Origin: Streptomyces sp. NBC_00247
GTDB taxonomy: Bacteria > Actinomycetota > Actinomycetes > Streptomycetales > Streptomycetaceae
Direction: 5' to 3'
NCBI RefSeq assembly: GCF_036188265.1
Contig: NZ_CP108093.1
Span: 6,849,001 to 6,913,000 of the forward strand
Length of the DNA stretch: 64,000 bases
Shown here: positions 41,225 through 49,817 of the stretch, piece by piece
Numbering within the stretch: the stretch's first letter is position 1
Layout of the letters: each line of letters opens with the position of its first letter
The notes under the pieces: generated by a model
The model's input: the letters and a program-made list of their open reading frames with translations, nothing else
Told to the model about the DNA's origin: nothing
The model's database searches: none
Position numbers and translations under genes: made by a program

Positions 41225-42385
41225 ATGACCGCACCACAGCCGCTGCACCTCGCCGTAGCACTGGACAACGTCGGCTGGCACCCGGCGGCCGGCGCGGGGC
41301 CGGACGCCCCGGCAGGGAACCTCTTCGGCCTGGCGCACTGGACCGCCCTCGCCCAGGAGGCCGAACGCGGGCTGCTGGACTTCGTCACGGTCGAGGACCC
41401 GCCGAAGCGCCCCGCCGGGCACGTGAACCACCGCCTGGACGCCGTCCTCGTCGCCTCGGCGCTGGCCGCCCGCACCGAGCGCATCGGCCTGATCCCGAGC
41501 ATCGTGACCGACCACGCCCAGCCGACGAACGTCGCGAAGGCGATCGCCACCCTCGACCACCTCAGCGAAGGCCGGGCCGGCTGGCGCACACCGGTCACCC
41601 CCGCACGGCCGATCGTGATAGCCGACATCTTCACCCCCGAGGTGCAGACGCCGATGGCCGAACTCTTCGAACGCGCCGCCGACCTGGTGCGCGTCGTGCG
41701 TGCCCTCTGGGACGGCGTCGACGACGAGAAGGCGTTGCGGGACATCGCCGCGCCCGGCAGGTTCGCCCCCGCCGACCCGGACCCGCACGGCAGCTTCACC
41801 GAGATCGAGCCCCTCGGCGGAGCCGCGGGCGACTGGATCACCATCGACTCGCCGTCCCTCGCCCCCCGCGCGCCCCAGGGCCACCCGGTCGTCTTCACCG
41901 TCGCCCACATCACCCTGCCGTACCGGTACGGGGCCCGCTCGGCCGACGTCGTCTCGGTGACCCCGCACAGCGCCGAGGAGGCCCGGGCCACCGTGGAGGA
42001 GGTCAGGGCCGAGCAGGAGGCGGCCGGGCGCGCGAACCAGAAGGTGCACGTCTTCGGCGACCTCGTGGTCTTCCTCGACAGCACCCCCGGCCGTGCGGCC
42101 GAGCGCCTGGCACGTCTGAACGAGGCGCACGGCAGCACCTACGCCTCCGACGCCGAGATCGTCGCGGGGACCCCCGCGGAGATCGCCGACCTGCTCCTGG
42201 AATGGCAAGAGGCAGGGCTGTCCGGGTACCGCCTGCGCCCCGGCGCCCTGCCCCACGACCTCCACGCCATCACCCGGGAACTGGTGCCCGAACTCCAGGC
42301 CCGGGGCGCTTTCCGGACCGCCTACGAGGCGGACACGCTGCGTGGACTGCTCGGACTGCCGGTACCCCCCGCCCCGGCGCTCTGA
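41225..42385 (+). CDS. Luciferase-like FMN-dependent monooxygenase (NtaA/SnaA/DszA type), probable tailoring enzyme
   Basis: 386-aa bacterial-luciferase-family TIM barrel needing reduced FMN from a separate reductase. Family segments: LHLAVALDNVGWHP at the N-terminus, ERGLLDFVTVED, TERIGLIPSIVTDHAQPTNVAKAIATLDHLSEGRAGW, and a C-terminal barrel end with HVFGDLVVFL. It lies 79 bases after PKS3 on the same strand, so co-transcription with the PKS genes is likely, and it may oxidise the released polyketide (hydroxylation or Baeyer-Villiger-type insertion at the 1,3-diketone). Its last 64 bases overlap the 3' end of the convergent LAL regulator gene. A nutrient-scavenging role (sulfur or amine oxidation), as for many relatives, is the alternative. 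Confidence 0.88.
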   Translation: MTAPQPLHLAVALDNVGWHPAAGAGPDAPAGNLFGLAHWTALAQEAERGLLDFVTVEDPPKRPAGHVNHRLDAVLVASALAARTERIGLIPSIVTDHAQPTNVAKAIATLDHLSEGRAGWRTPVTPARPIVIADIFTPEVQTPMAELFERAADLVRVVRALWDGVDDEKALRDIAAPGRFAPADPDPHGSFTEIEPLGGAAGDWITIDSPSLAPRAPQGHPVVFTVAHITLPYRYGARSADVVSVTPHSAEEARATVEEVRAEQEAAGRANQKVHVFGDLVVFLDSTPGRAAERLARLNEAHGSTYASDAEIVAGTPAEIADLLLEWQEAGLSGYRLRPGALPHDLHAITRELVPELQARGAFRTAYEADTLRGLLGLPVPPAPAL

Positions 42386-45249
42386 CCCCCGGCCGGGCGC
42401 GTGTGCTCGCGTGCCCGGCCACCGGCGGGCTGCTGCGCCCGGCCGTGCTCCCGCAGGGAACTCGGAAGATCGGCCCGGCCCTTCACCCGGAGCTTGCGGT
42501 AGGCGTGCGTCAGATGCTGCTCCACCGTGCTGACGGTGATGAACAGCTTCTCGGCGATCTCCCGGTTCGAATGGCCCGCCACCGCGAGCGCCGCCACCTG
42601 CGACTCCGAGCCACTGAGCAGGGCGACACCGGTGTCCCGGTCGTCCCTCGCCGCGCGGGACTCCTGCGCGGCGAGCCGCCGGGACAGCGGGGCGAACCCC
42701 CGGTCCTCGGCGATCTCCTGGGCCTGCCGGGCGACCATCCGCGCCCTGCCGGTCTGGCCCGCCCGGGTGTGGACCGCGCTCAGATCGGCGAGGGCACGCG
42801 CCAGTTCGAGTCGGTCACCGGCCGCGCCCAGCAGGTCCGCCGACTCCCGCAGCAGCGCCGCGCGCCGTCTCGGGTCCGACACGGAGGCGGCCGTCCGCAA
42901 CGCCATCCCCCGGGCCCGGGTCTGCTCGGGCGAGACCAGGTCGAGCTGCTCGGACGCGAGACGGCGGGCCTCGTCGGTCCTGCCGAGCCGCAGCAGCGCC
43001 GTCACCGCGTCGCTCCGCCACGGCACGAACGCCGGCTGGTCGATGTCCCACTCCCGCAACAGCCGACCGCACCGCGTCAGATCGTCCAGCGCCGCGTGCA
43101 GCAGATCGAGCGAGAGCCGCTGCCGGCCGCGCGCGTGGAGGTACTGGGCACCGAACCTCGTCTGGAACAACTGCTCGGGCAGGGTCCACGTACGCGGGAC
43201 TCCGGCGTCCGGTACCGTGCCCGTCGCGGTGGCGGCGAGCAGCAGACTGGAGAGCGGGGATCCGATCAGCACGCCCCAACTCCCGGTCGAAATGAGCGAC
43301 ATGGCCCTTCGCGCGGCATGCTCCGTGAGCCGTGCGTCGCCCTGCCGTAGGGCTATCTCCGCACGGACCGCCGCGAACAGCGCCTGCCACGCCGGGGCGT
43401 CCCGCTCGGTCGCCTCCCGCAACAGCGCGTCGCACCAGCCCACCGCCAGGTCCGAGCGGTCCGCGTACACCAGAACGGACAGGGCGAGGTGGAGCGTGTC
43501 GAAGCCCTCGTCGTCCAACGGGGTGGACTGGAGGGCCAGTTCGGCGCTCCGTACGCTCTCCCGGTCGGGTCCCGAACGCAGCAGCCCGTTCAGCACGGCG
43601 GCCATCGGCTTCGGTGCCCCGTCCGTCGCCCGGACCCCCTCGGGCCTCCCGCCGCGCGCGCCCCGGGCGTTCCGCGCGGCCGGCGGGGCGGAACGGAGCC
43701 GGGGTCCTGTTTCCCGCAACAGCGCGGGATGCGACGCGCGCACCCACTCCCGGGCGGCGAGGTACTCGACCGCGGAGCTCGCGTCCAGCGTGTCCGAGAA
43801 CCGTTCGAGCCGGCTGAGGGCGAGAGTGATCTCCTCCCCGCTGCCGTTGCGGAGCAGCCGTCCCAGGAGGGACACGCTCTGGCAGCCGGTCAGACGGCCC
43901 TCCCGCAGCGCCTCCACCAGCGGTCGCAGCCTCCGGCAAGCCGTGTCCGGGTCGCTGCGGGAATCGACGAGGCTCCGCAGCAGGGTGACCGTCACCCGCT
44001 GCTCCTCGTCCGCGCACGCCTGCGCCGCGAGGTCGAGGCACGCCTCCGCGAACCCCGTGTCGTCCCGCCGCAGGGCTTCGCGGGCCGCGTCCAGCAGCAC
44101 CGGGAAGGCGAACGGCTCGTCGCCGTGCCCGGCCGCCAGCAGATGGACGGCGACGGCGGACGCGAGGTCCCCCGCCCCGTGGAGCAGCCGGGCAGCGTCC
44201 CGGTGCAGCGCCGAGCGGTCGACGGCCGGCATGCCCGCCAGGACGGCGACGCCCGCGGCGGGGTGGCGGTAGCGGCCCTCGTCCAGGACGCCGACGGCGT
44301 CCATCGCCGCCAGCGTCTGGTCCACCTCGGACTGCGGCAGTCCGAGCAGCCGCGCCAGCCGGTGGTGCGAGCCGGAGGCGTCCAGCACCGCGAGCGCGCG
44401 GGCCGCGTCACGGAACCGGCGCCCGGCCCTGCGCACGCAGGTGTCCACCGCTCGGCCGAACTCCGCCCCCGCACGGGGCTCCCGTCCGGCGACCGGGCCG
44501 CCGGGACGCTCGTACCAGTCCTCCGCGAGCGCGCGCAGCAGCAGCGGGTTGCCACCACTGAGCCGGTGCCAGGAGGCGGCGGCATCCGGTGCGAGGACAC
44601 CCCCCGGCAGCAGCCCGGCGAGCATCCGCCCGGTGGCCGCGAGGGTGAGCGGGCGGACCCGTACGCGGGTGAAATGGCGCTGCCGGAGCAGCGGCGTGCG
44701 CCAGGCGCGCTCGGTCGCGTCTCCGTCGGTCGAAGGGTCGGATTCGGTCACCACGATCAGCACCCGGGAGGCGCGGAGCAGACCGCCCATGTGGATCAGG
44801 GAGTTCAGCGACGCGGGGTCGGCGAAGTGCAGATCGTCGACCGCCACCACCACCGGCTTGCGCTCCGACAGCGCGCGGATCGACTCCCAGTGGACCTGCC
44901 CGGCGTGCGTCGGCGTCGCGCCGGCGGACAACAGGTCCGCGTCGCAGGTAGCCGATCCGCCGTTTCGGGGCAGCCGCAGCACCCGGGCGCGCTCTTCGGG
45001 CGCGAAGTGCTCGCGTCCGAAGAGCTGGCCGACGACGCCCAGCGGTACGTCCTGTTCGGAGCACCTGGCCACCGCGTGCAGGACCACCGCGCCTTCGCCG
45101 GCCGCGATCTCGCCGAAGACGTGGAGCAGTTCGGTCTTTCCGGCCGCCACCGGACCGCTGACGGCGACGACGCTCCCGCGTCCGCCGAGACAGTCGGCCA
45201 GCAGCTCTCGAAGTCGCGTCAACTGGTTCTCACGCTCGACAAAGACCAC
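42322..45249 (-). CDS. LAL-type LuxR-family pathway activator
   Basis: About 975 aa, the usual size of large ATP-binding LuxR regulators. Start: GTG at 45249, with GGAG six bases upstream, giving the family N-terminus M-V-F-V-E-R-E; a GTG four codons earlier is possible. Walker A is S-G-P-V-A-A-G-K-T (31-39) and Walker B is in VVVAVDDLHFAD. A long helical middle region follows, then a C-terminal LuxR HTH (LSGSESQVAALAVAGHSNREIAEKLFITVSTVEQHL). LAL proteins are cluster-situated activators of many macrolide and polyketide pathways, and this one probably drives the PKS and extender-unit genes. Its gene converges on and overlaps the monooxygenase gene. No TTA codon seen. Confidence 0.93.
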   Translation of the reverse strand: MVFVERENQLTRLRELLADCLGGRGSVVAVSGPVAAGKTELLHVFGEIAAGEGAVVLHAVARCSEQDVPLGVVGQLFGREHFAPEERARVLRLPRNGGSATCDADLLSAGATPTHAGQVHWESIRALSERKPVVVAVDDLHFADPASLNSLIHMGGLLRASRVLIVVTESDPSTDGDATERAWRTPLLRQRHFTRVRVRPLTLAATGRMLAGLLPGGVLAPDAAASWHRLSGGNPLLLRALAEDWYERPGGPVAGREPRAGAEFGRAVDTCVRRAGRRFRDAARALAVLDASGSHHRLARLLGLPQSEVDQTLAAMDAVGVLDEGRYRHPAAGVAVLAGMPAVDRSALHRDAARLLHGAGDLASAVAVHLLAAGHGDEPFAFPVLLDAAREALRRDDTGFAEACLDLAAQACADEEQRVTVTLLRSLVDSRSDPDTACRRLRPLVEALREGRLTGCQSVSLLGRLLRNGSGEEITLALSRLERFSDTLDASSAVEYLAAREWVRASHPALLRETGPRLRSAPPAARNARGARGGRPEGVRATDGAPKPMAAVLNGLLRSGPDRESVRSAELALQSTPLDDEGFDTLHLALSVLVYADRSDLAVGWCDALLREATERDAPAWQALFAAVRAEIALRQGDARLTEHAARRAMSLISTGSWGVLIGSPLSSLLLAATATGTVPDAGVPRTWTLPEQLFQTRFGAQYLHARGRQRLSLDLLHAALDDLTRCGRLLREWDIDQPAFVPWRSDAVTALLRLGRTDEARRLASEQLDLVSPEQTRARGMALRTAASVSDPRRRAALLRESADLLGAAGDRLELARALADLSAVHTRAGQTGRARMVARQAQEIAEDRGFAPLSRRLAAQESRAARDDRDTGVALLSGSESQVAALAVAGHSNREIAEKLFITVSTVEQHLTHAYRKLRVKGRADLPSSLREHGRAQQPAGGRAREHTRPAGGQSAGAGGTGSPSSPRSVSAS

Positions 45250-45328
45250 AACAAGCTCCACATCTCTGCGACGCGGCGCGTCGCGCGAATTTCGGACATC
45301 TGCTCTCGGGTGGGGGCCGGCGAGGACG

Positions 45329-46105
45329 TCAGGGCCGGGGCTGCGGCGGCGCGGACCCCGGCAGCAGCCGTCCCTCGATCAACGCCCCGATCCGGTCCTG
45401 GTGCCGGAGGGGGAAGAAGTGGCCGCCGGTGAAGGTCAGCACCTCCGTGGCGCCGGTGGTGTGGTCCTGCCAGGCCCGCGCCTCCTCGGGTGTCACCTTG
45501 GGGTCTTCGCTGCCGGTCAGCACGGTGACCGGGGTGTCGAGGAGGGGGCCGGGGCGGTACCGGTAGCGTTCGATCGCCCGGTAGTCGCCGCGCAGTGCGG
45601 GCAGGATCATCTCCACCAGCTCCGGCTCATCCAACAGGGCTGCCGGTGTGCCGCCTTGGCGGACGATCTCCGCCAGCAGGGCACCGTCGTCCGCGAGATG
45701 GAGTGTCTCCTCGCGGTGGGCGGAAGGGGCGCGGCGTCCGGAGGCGAAGAGCGCGGCGGGCCCCGCGCCGGTGGCGGCCGACAGCCGGCGGGCCGTCTCG
45801 TACGCCACCACCGCGCCCATGCTGTGGCCGAGGAACGCGGGCGGCGCGTCCCACAAGGGCTTCAGGACCCCGGCGAGCGCGTCGGCCAGGCCGCCGATGT
45901 CCTCGGCCGGCGGTTCCGCCCGGCGCTCCTGGCGCCCGGGGTACTGCACGGCCAGCACCTCCACCTTCGGGTGGAGCCGCGCGGAGAGCGCGAACCAGAA
46001 GCCCGCGGAACCCCCGGCGTGCGGGAAGCACACCAGCCTGGCGGTGGCCTCGGGGCAGGGGTGGAAACGCCGGATCCAGAGTTCCGTGTCGAGCCCGGTC
46101 GTCAT
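45329..46105 (-). CDS. Type II (editing) thioesterase
   Basis: 258 aa, alpha/beta hydrolase of the GrsT/RifR family: F-P-H-A-G-G oxyanion segment near 27-32, nucleophile Ser95 in G-H-S-M-G, acidic residue in G-S-E-D-P, and His229 in G-G-H-F-F. These stand-alone enzymes clear mis-primed or stalled acyl chains from PKS carrier domains. The ATG at 46105 overlaps the stop of the ABC ATPase gene by four bases (ATGA), so translation is coupled to the importer operon, which ties that operon to the polyketide cluster. The LAL gene starts 79 bases downstream. Confidence 0.93.
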   Translation of the reverse strand: MTTGLDTELWIRRFHPCPEATARLVCFPHAGGSAGFWFALSARLHPKVEVLAVQYPGRQERRAEPPAEDIGGLADALAGVLKPLWDAPPAFLGHSMGAVVAYETARRLSAATGAGPAALFASGRRAPSAHREETLHLADDGALLAEIVRQGGTPAALLDEPELVEMILPALRGDYRAIERYRYRPGPLLDTPVTVLTGSEDPKVTPEEARAWQDHTTGATEVLTFTGGHFFPLRHQDRIGALIEGRLLPGSAPPQPRP

Positions 46106-47967
46106 GCCCGTACCTCTTCCTGGTCGCGCTCGGATTCCCGGTCCCGGTCGGGCCGGGGCAGCGCGGCGAGCAGTTCGCGGGTGTACGGGTGGGCGGGATG
46201 GTCGAAGATCTGTTCCACGTGTCCCGACTCGACCAGCTCTCCGTCCTTCATCACGATCACCCGGTCGCTCACGTGGTGGACGACACCGAGATCGTGCGAG
46301 ATGAACAGCAGGGCGAGGCCCAGCTCCCGCTGGAGTTCCGCCAGCAGATCGAGCACCTGTGCCTGGATCGACACGTCCAGCGCGGAGACCGGCTCGTCGC
46401 AGACGATCAGCCGGGGCTCGGTGGCCAACGCCCGCGCGATGGCGACGCGTTGACGCTGTCCGCCGGAGAGTTGCAGCGGTCGCCTGTCCGCGACCGCCGC
46501 CGACAGGCCGACCTGGCCGAGGAGTTCGAGGACTCGCGCGGTCCGGGCCCGGCCCCGCGGTATCCCTGCCCGGGCAGCGGCCTCGGCGACGACGCGCCGT
46601 ACCGTGTGCCGGGGGTCGAAGGAGCCGAGCGGGTCCTGGTGGACCACCTGGAGGTGGCGCCGCCGCTCGCGCCGGGCCCGCTCGGGCAGGCCGCTCCAGG
46701 CCTGACCCTCGAACCGTACGGAACCCTCGTCCGGCTCCACCAGACCCAGCACGATGCGAGCCGTCGTCGTCTTGCCGGAGCCCGACTCGCCGACCAGCCC
46801 CAGGGTCTCACCGGCGCCGATGCGGAAGGAGACGTCGCGTACCGCGGTCCAGGAGCCACCGCCGGGCGCCCGGAAACTCTTGGAGACACCCGCCACCTCC
46901 AGCAGCGCCGGACCCGTGGCCCCGGCCGGCTCGTCCCGGGGCTCCGCGACCGCCGTCACCCGCGTCCGGGGCCGCGAGGCGTTCGGTGCCGCGAGGGGGA
47001 CCGCCCCGCCGGGGTAGCGGCAGAGCGTCAGGTGCCCGTCCCCGTCCGTCTCCGGCGCCGGGAGTTCCGTACGGCACAGGTCGTCCGCCGAGAGGCAGCG
47101 TGCCGCGTACGGGCAGCCGCCCGGACCGGCGGCGGGCCGCCCGGCGGGGGCCACGGAGAGCGCGCGCCCTTTGGAGCCGATCGTCGGCACCGCCGCCAGC
47201 AGGGCCCGGGTGTAGGGGTGCCGGGGGTTCCGCAGTACGTCGGCGGCCCGCCCCTGCTCGACCACCAGGCCGCCGTACATCACGGCGACCCGGTCCGCGA
47301 GCCTGGCCACCACCGACAGGTCGTGGCTGATCAGCAGGAGCGCGGTCCCCTCCCCGACCAGTCGCCCCAGCAGATCCAGCACCTGGGCCTGCACCGTCAC
47401 GTCCAGCGCCGTCGTCGGCTCGTCCGCCACCAGCAGCTCCGGGGCGCCGGACAGAGCGGAGGCGATCAGGGCGCGCTGGCGCAGTCCCCCGGACAACTGG
47501 TGGGGATACTCCGCCGCCCGCCGCTCCGGGTCGGGGATGCCCGCCTCGGACAGCAGCGCGAGCGTCCGCTCCCGCACCCCGGGCCCCGTGGCGAGGGAGT
47601 GCTCGCGCAGCGTCTCGCCCACCTCCGCACCCACCGTGCGCAGCGGGTCGAGCGAGACCAGCGCGTCCTGGAGCACCAGCCCGATGCGGCGCCCCCGCAC
47701 GGCACGCCACTGGCGTTCGGAGAGGGCGGTGAGGTCGGTGCCGTCGAATTCGAGCCGCCGGGCGGATACCGAGGCGTGGTTCCCCGTCAGCCCGAGCAGG
47801 GTACGGGCGGTCACGCTCTTGCCGGAGCCCGACTCCCCGACAACGGCGAGGCATTCGCCCCGGTCCAGGGTGAGGGACACGTCACGGACGGCGCGTACCT
47901 CCCCGTCCCGGCGGAAGGTGACGTCCAGCCCTTCTACGGTCAGCAGGGGCGACACGGGGGCGTTCAT
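46102..47967 (-). CDS. Fused oligopeptide ABC transporter ATPase (DppD-DppF type)
   Basis: 621 aa with two complete ABC cassettes. First half: Walker A G-E-S-G-S-G-K-S, signature L-S-G-G-L-R-Q-R, Walker B L-L-V-A-D-E-P-T, and an oligopeptide-type C-terminal extension with a Cys-rich segment (C-P-Y-A-A-R-C...C). Second half: G-E-S-G-S-G-K-T, L-S-G-G-Q-R-Q-R and L-I-V-C-D-E-P-V. Start ATG at 47967 overlaps the upstream permease stop. The frame is open far upstream only as a shadow of the permeases. Powers import by the adjoining permeases and binding protein; cytoplasmic face of the membrane. Confidence 0.93.
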   Translation of the reverse strand: MNAPVSPLLTVEGLDVTFRRDGEVRAVRDVSLTLDRGECLAVVGESGSGKSVTARTLLGLTGNHASVSARRLEFDGTDLTALSERQWRAVRGRRIGLVLQDALVSLDPLRTVGAEVGETLREHSLATGPGVRERTLALLSEAGIPDPERRAAEYPHQLSGGLRQRALIASALSGAPELLVADEPTTALDVTVQAQVLDLLGRLVGEGTALLLISHDLSVVARLADRVAVMYGGLVVEQGRAADVLRNPRHPYTRALLAAVPTIGSKGRALSVAPAGRPAAGPGGCPYAARCLSADDLCRTELPAPETDGDGHLTLCRYPGGAVPLAAPNASRPRTRVTAVAEPRDEPAGATGPALLEVAGVSKSFRAPGGGSWTAVRDVSFRIGAGETLGLVGESGSGKTTTARIVLGLVEPDEGSVRFEGQAWSGLPERARRERRRHLQVVHQDPLGSFDPRHTVRRVVAEAAARAGIPRGRARTARVLELLGQVGLSAAVADRRPLQLSGGQRQRVAIARALATEPRLIVCDEPVSALDVSIQAQVLDLLAELQRELGLALLFISHDLGVVHHVSDRVIVMKDGELVESGHVEQIFDHPAHPYTRELLAALPRPDRDRESERDQEEVRA

Positions 47968-48869
47968 CGGGCGGACCTCCGGGTGAAGCGCTGCTGGGCG
48001 TAACGGCCGACCACGTTGACGGCGATCACCGTCGTCGTGACGGCCGCGCCGGGGAACACGCCGATCCACCAGGCCGTCTGGAGGAAGTCGCGCCCGGCGG
48101 AGAGCAACGCCCCCCATTCGGGCGAGGGGGCGGCGGGACCGAGGCCGAGGAAACTGAGCCCGGAGGCGGAGATCAGCGCGGTGCCGAACCCCACCGTCGC
48201 CAGGGTCAGCAGGGGTGCCAGGGCGTTCGGCAGGATGTGCCGCAGCACGATCTGCCGGCGCGGCAGACCGAGCGCGACGGCAGACTCGACGTAACCGGAG
48301 CCGCGGACCACCAGCGCCTCCGCGCGGACGAGCCGGGCGTAGCCGGGGACGAAGGCGATGCCGATGGCCAGCATGACGTTGACCGTGCCGGTGCCCAGCA
48401 CGGTCACCACCAGCAGCGCGAGCAGGAGTCCGGGCAGAGCCAGCAGGATGTCCGCCAGCCGCATCAGGATTCCGTCGGCCGCCCGGCCGCCCAGCGCCGC
48501 CGCGAGACCGAGCACGGCACCTCCGGCCACCGCGATGAGCGTCGAGCCGAAGCCCAGCAGCAGGGACGGCCGGGCGCCGTGCAGGATGCGCGAGAACAGG
48601 TCCCGGCCCAGCTGGTCGGTTCCCAGCCAGTGCGCGGAACTCGGGGCCTTCAGGGCGTCGAGCGGATCGATCGCGGAGGGCGGGACGTCGGTGAACAGCC
48701 CGGGTGCCACCGCCACCAGCACGATGAGCACCAGCAGGGCGCCCGCCGCCACCACGGTCGGCGGAACGGAAGCGAACGCTCCGGCGCCTCGCCGCCGGGT
48801 CCGCGCGGGCGCGGACACGACGGCGACGGGACCGCCGGTGGCGGGTTCGGGGACGAGGGTACGTGCCAT
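47964..48869 (-). CDS. Oligopeptide-type ABC permease (DppC family)
   Basis: 301 aa, about six membrane helices, first near residues 35-60 after a basic N-terminus. The periplasmic G-T-D-Q-L-G-R-D-L-F-S-R motif and the cytoplasmic EAA loop (ESAVALGLPRRQIVLRHILPNALAP) are typical of DppC/NikC. The start lies 3 bases after the DppB-like stop, and the stop overlaps the ATPase start by 4 bases. Confidence 0.92.
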   Translation of the reverse strand: MARTLVPEPATGGPVAVVSAPARTRRRGAGAFASVPPTVVAAGALLVLIVLVAVAPGLFTDVPPSAIDPLDALKAPSSAHWLGTDQLGRDLFSRILHGARPSLLLGFGSTLIAVAGGAVLGLAAALGGRAADGILMRLADILLALPGLLLALLVVTVLGTGTVNVMLAIGIAFVPGYARLVRAEALVVRGSGYVESAVALGLPRRQIVLRHILPNALAPLLTLATVGFGTALISASGLSFLGLGPAAPSPEWGALLSAGRDFLQTAWWIGVFPGAAVTTTVIAVNVVGRYAQQRFTRRSAR

Positions 48870-48872
48870 GGG

Positions 48873-49817
48873 TCAGGCGCTCCTGAGCCGCGGGTCGATG
48901 ACGGGGTAGAGCAGCTCCACCACGGTGGAGATCACGACGAAGACGAAGGCCGAGAGCAGTACCACGCCGATCACCACCGGCATGTCCTTGGCGCTCACCG
49001 CCTGCAGGACGAGCGAGCCGATTCCGGGCCGGCCGAACACCGTCTCCACCAGCACCGCGCCCCCGATCAGGGACCCGGTGAGCCACCCCGTCAGGGTGAG
49101 CAGCGGCACCGCGCAGTGACGCAGCGCGTGCCGGAGCCGTACCGCCGTCCTCCCCACCCCGCGTGAGCGGGCGGTGACCACGAACGGCTGCTCCAGGGCG
49201 GCTTCGAGGCCCTCGCGCAGCACCTGCGCCAGCACCCCCGTGAGCGGGAGCGCCAGGGTGACGGCGGGCAGTACCAGCGAGGCGAAGCCCTCCGCCCCGG
49301 CCACCGGGAAGACGTGGAACCGGAAGGAGAACACCGTCAGCAGCACGATTCCGACCCAGTAGGACGGGGTCGACGCCGAGATCAGCTCCCAGACCGAGGC
49401 GACCGCCCGGAAGGCGGGCCGGCGCCCGGCCGTCGCCACCGCGGAGACCACCGCGAGGACGACGGCCAGGAGCAGGGCCGCGAGCGCCAGCTGCACGGTC
49501 GGCCAGAGCTGATCAGCCATCAGTGACCAGACCGGGCGCTGGAGTTGGTACGACTGCCCCAGGTCGCCCTGGAGGAGCCGTCCCAGGTAGTGCAGGTACT
49601 GGTCGGCGACGGGCCGGTCGAATCCGTACTCCCGGGCGATCTCCGCCCGCACCTCGGGGGAGCCGGCGTTGGAGGGACCGAGCAGGACGGAGACGGGGTC
49701 GCCGGGGATGAGCTGGAGGGTGAGGAAGGCCAGGGTCGCCGCCCCCAGCAGTACGGCCACCGCCGAGCCCAGCCGCCGGGCGACCCGGGCGGCCAGGACC
49801 GTCGCCGACGCCGTCAC
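48873..49817 (-). CDS. Oligopeptide-type ABC permease (DppB family)
   Basis: 314 aa from a GTG at 49817 that overlaps the TGA of the binding-protein gene (GTGA). Six predicted membrane helices. The N-terminal L-I-P-G-D-P segment, the substrate-family motif near YGFDRPVADQYLHYLGRLLQGDLG and the C-terminal E-T-V-F-G-R-P-G-I-G-S-L block are hallmarks of DppB/NikB. The longer open frame, to 50405, only shadows the binding protein. Confidence 0.92.
   Translation of the reverse strand: MTASATVLAARVARRLGSAVAVLLGAATLAFLTLQLIPGDPVSVLLGPSNAGSPEVRAEIAREYGFDRPVADQYLHYLGRLLQGDLGQSYQLQRPVWSLMADQLWPTVQLALAALLLAVVLAVVSAVATAGRRPAFRAVASVWELISASTPSYWVGIVLLTVFSFRFHVFPVAGAEGFASLVLPAVTLALPLTGVLAQVLREGLEAALEQPFVVTARSRGVGRTAVRLRHALRHCAVPLLTLTGWLTGSLIGGAVLVETVFGRPGIGSLVLQAVSAKDMPVVIGVVLLSAFVFVVISTVVELLYPVIDPRLRSA

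Noticed and set aside
46102..49086. 994-residue version of the ABC ATPase
   Set aside because: The upstream part lies in the coding region of the permeases and reads as Arg/Gly-rich noise; the ATG at 47967 is coupled to the permease stop.
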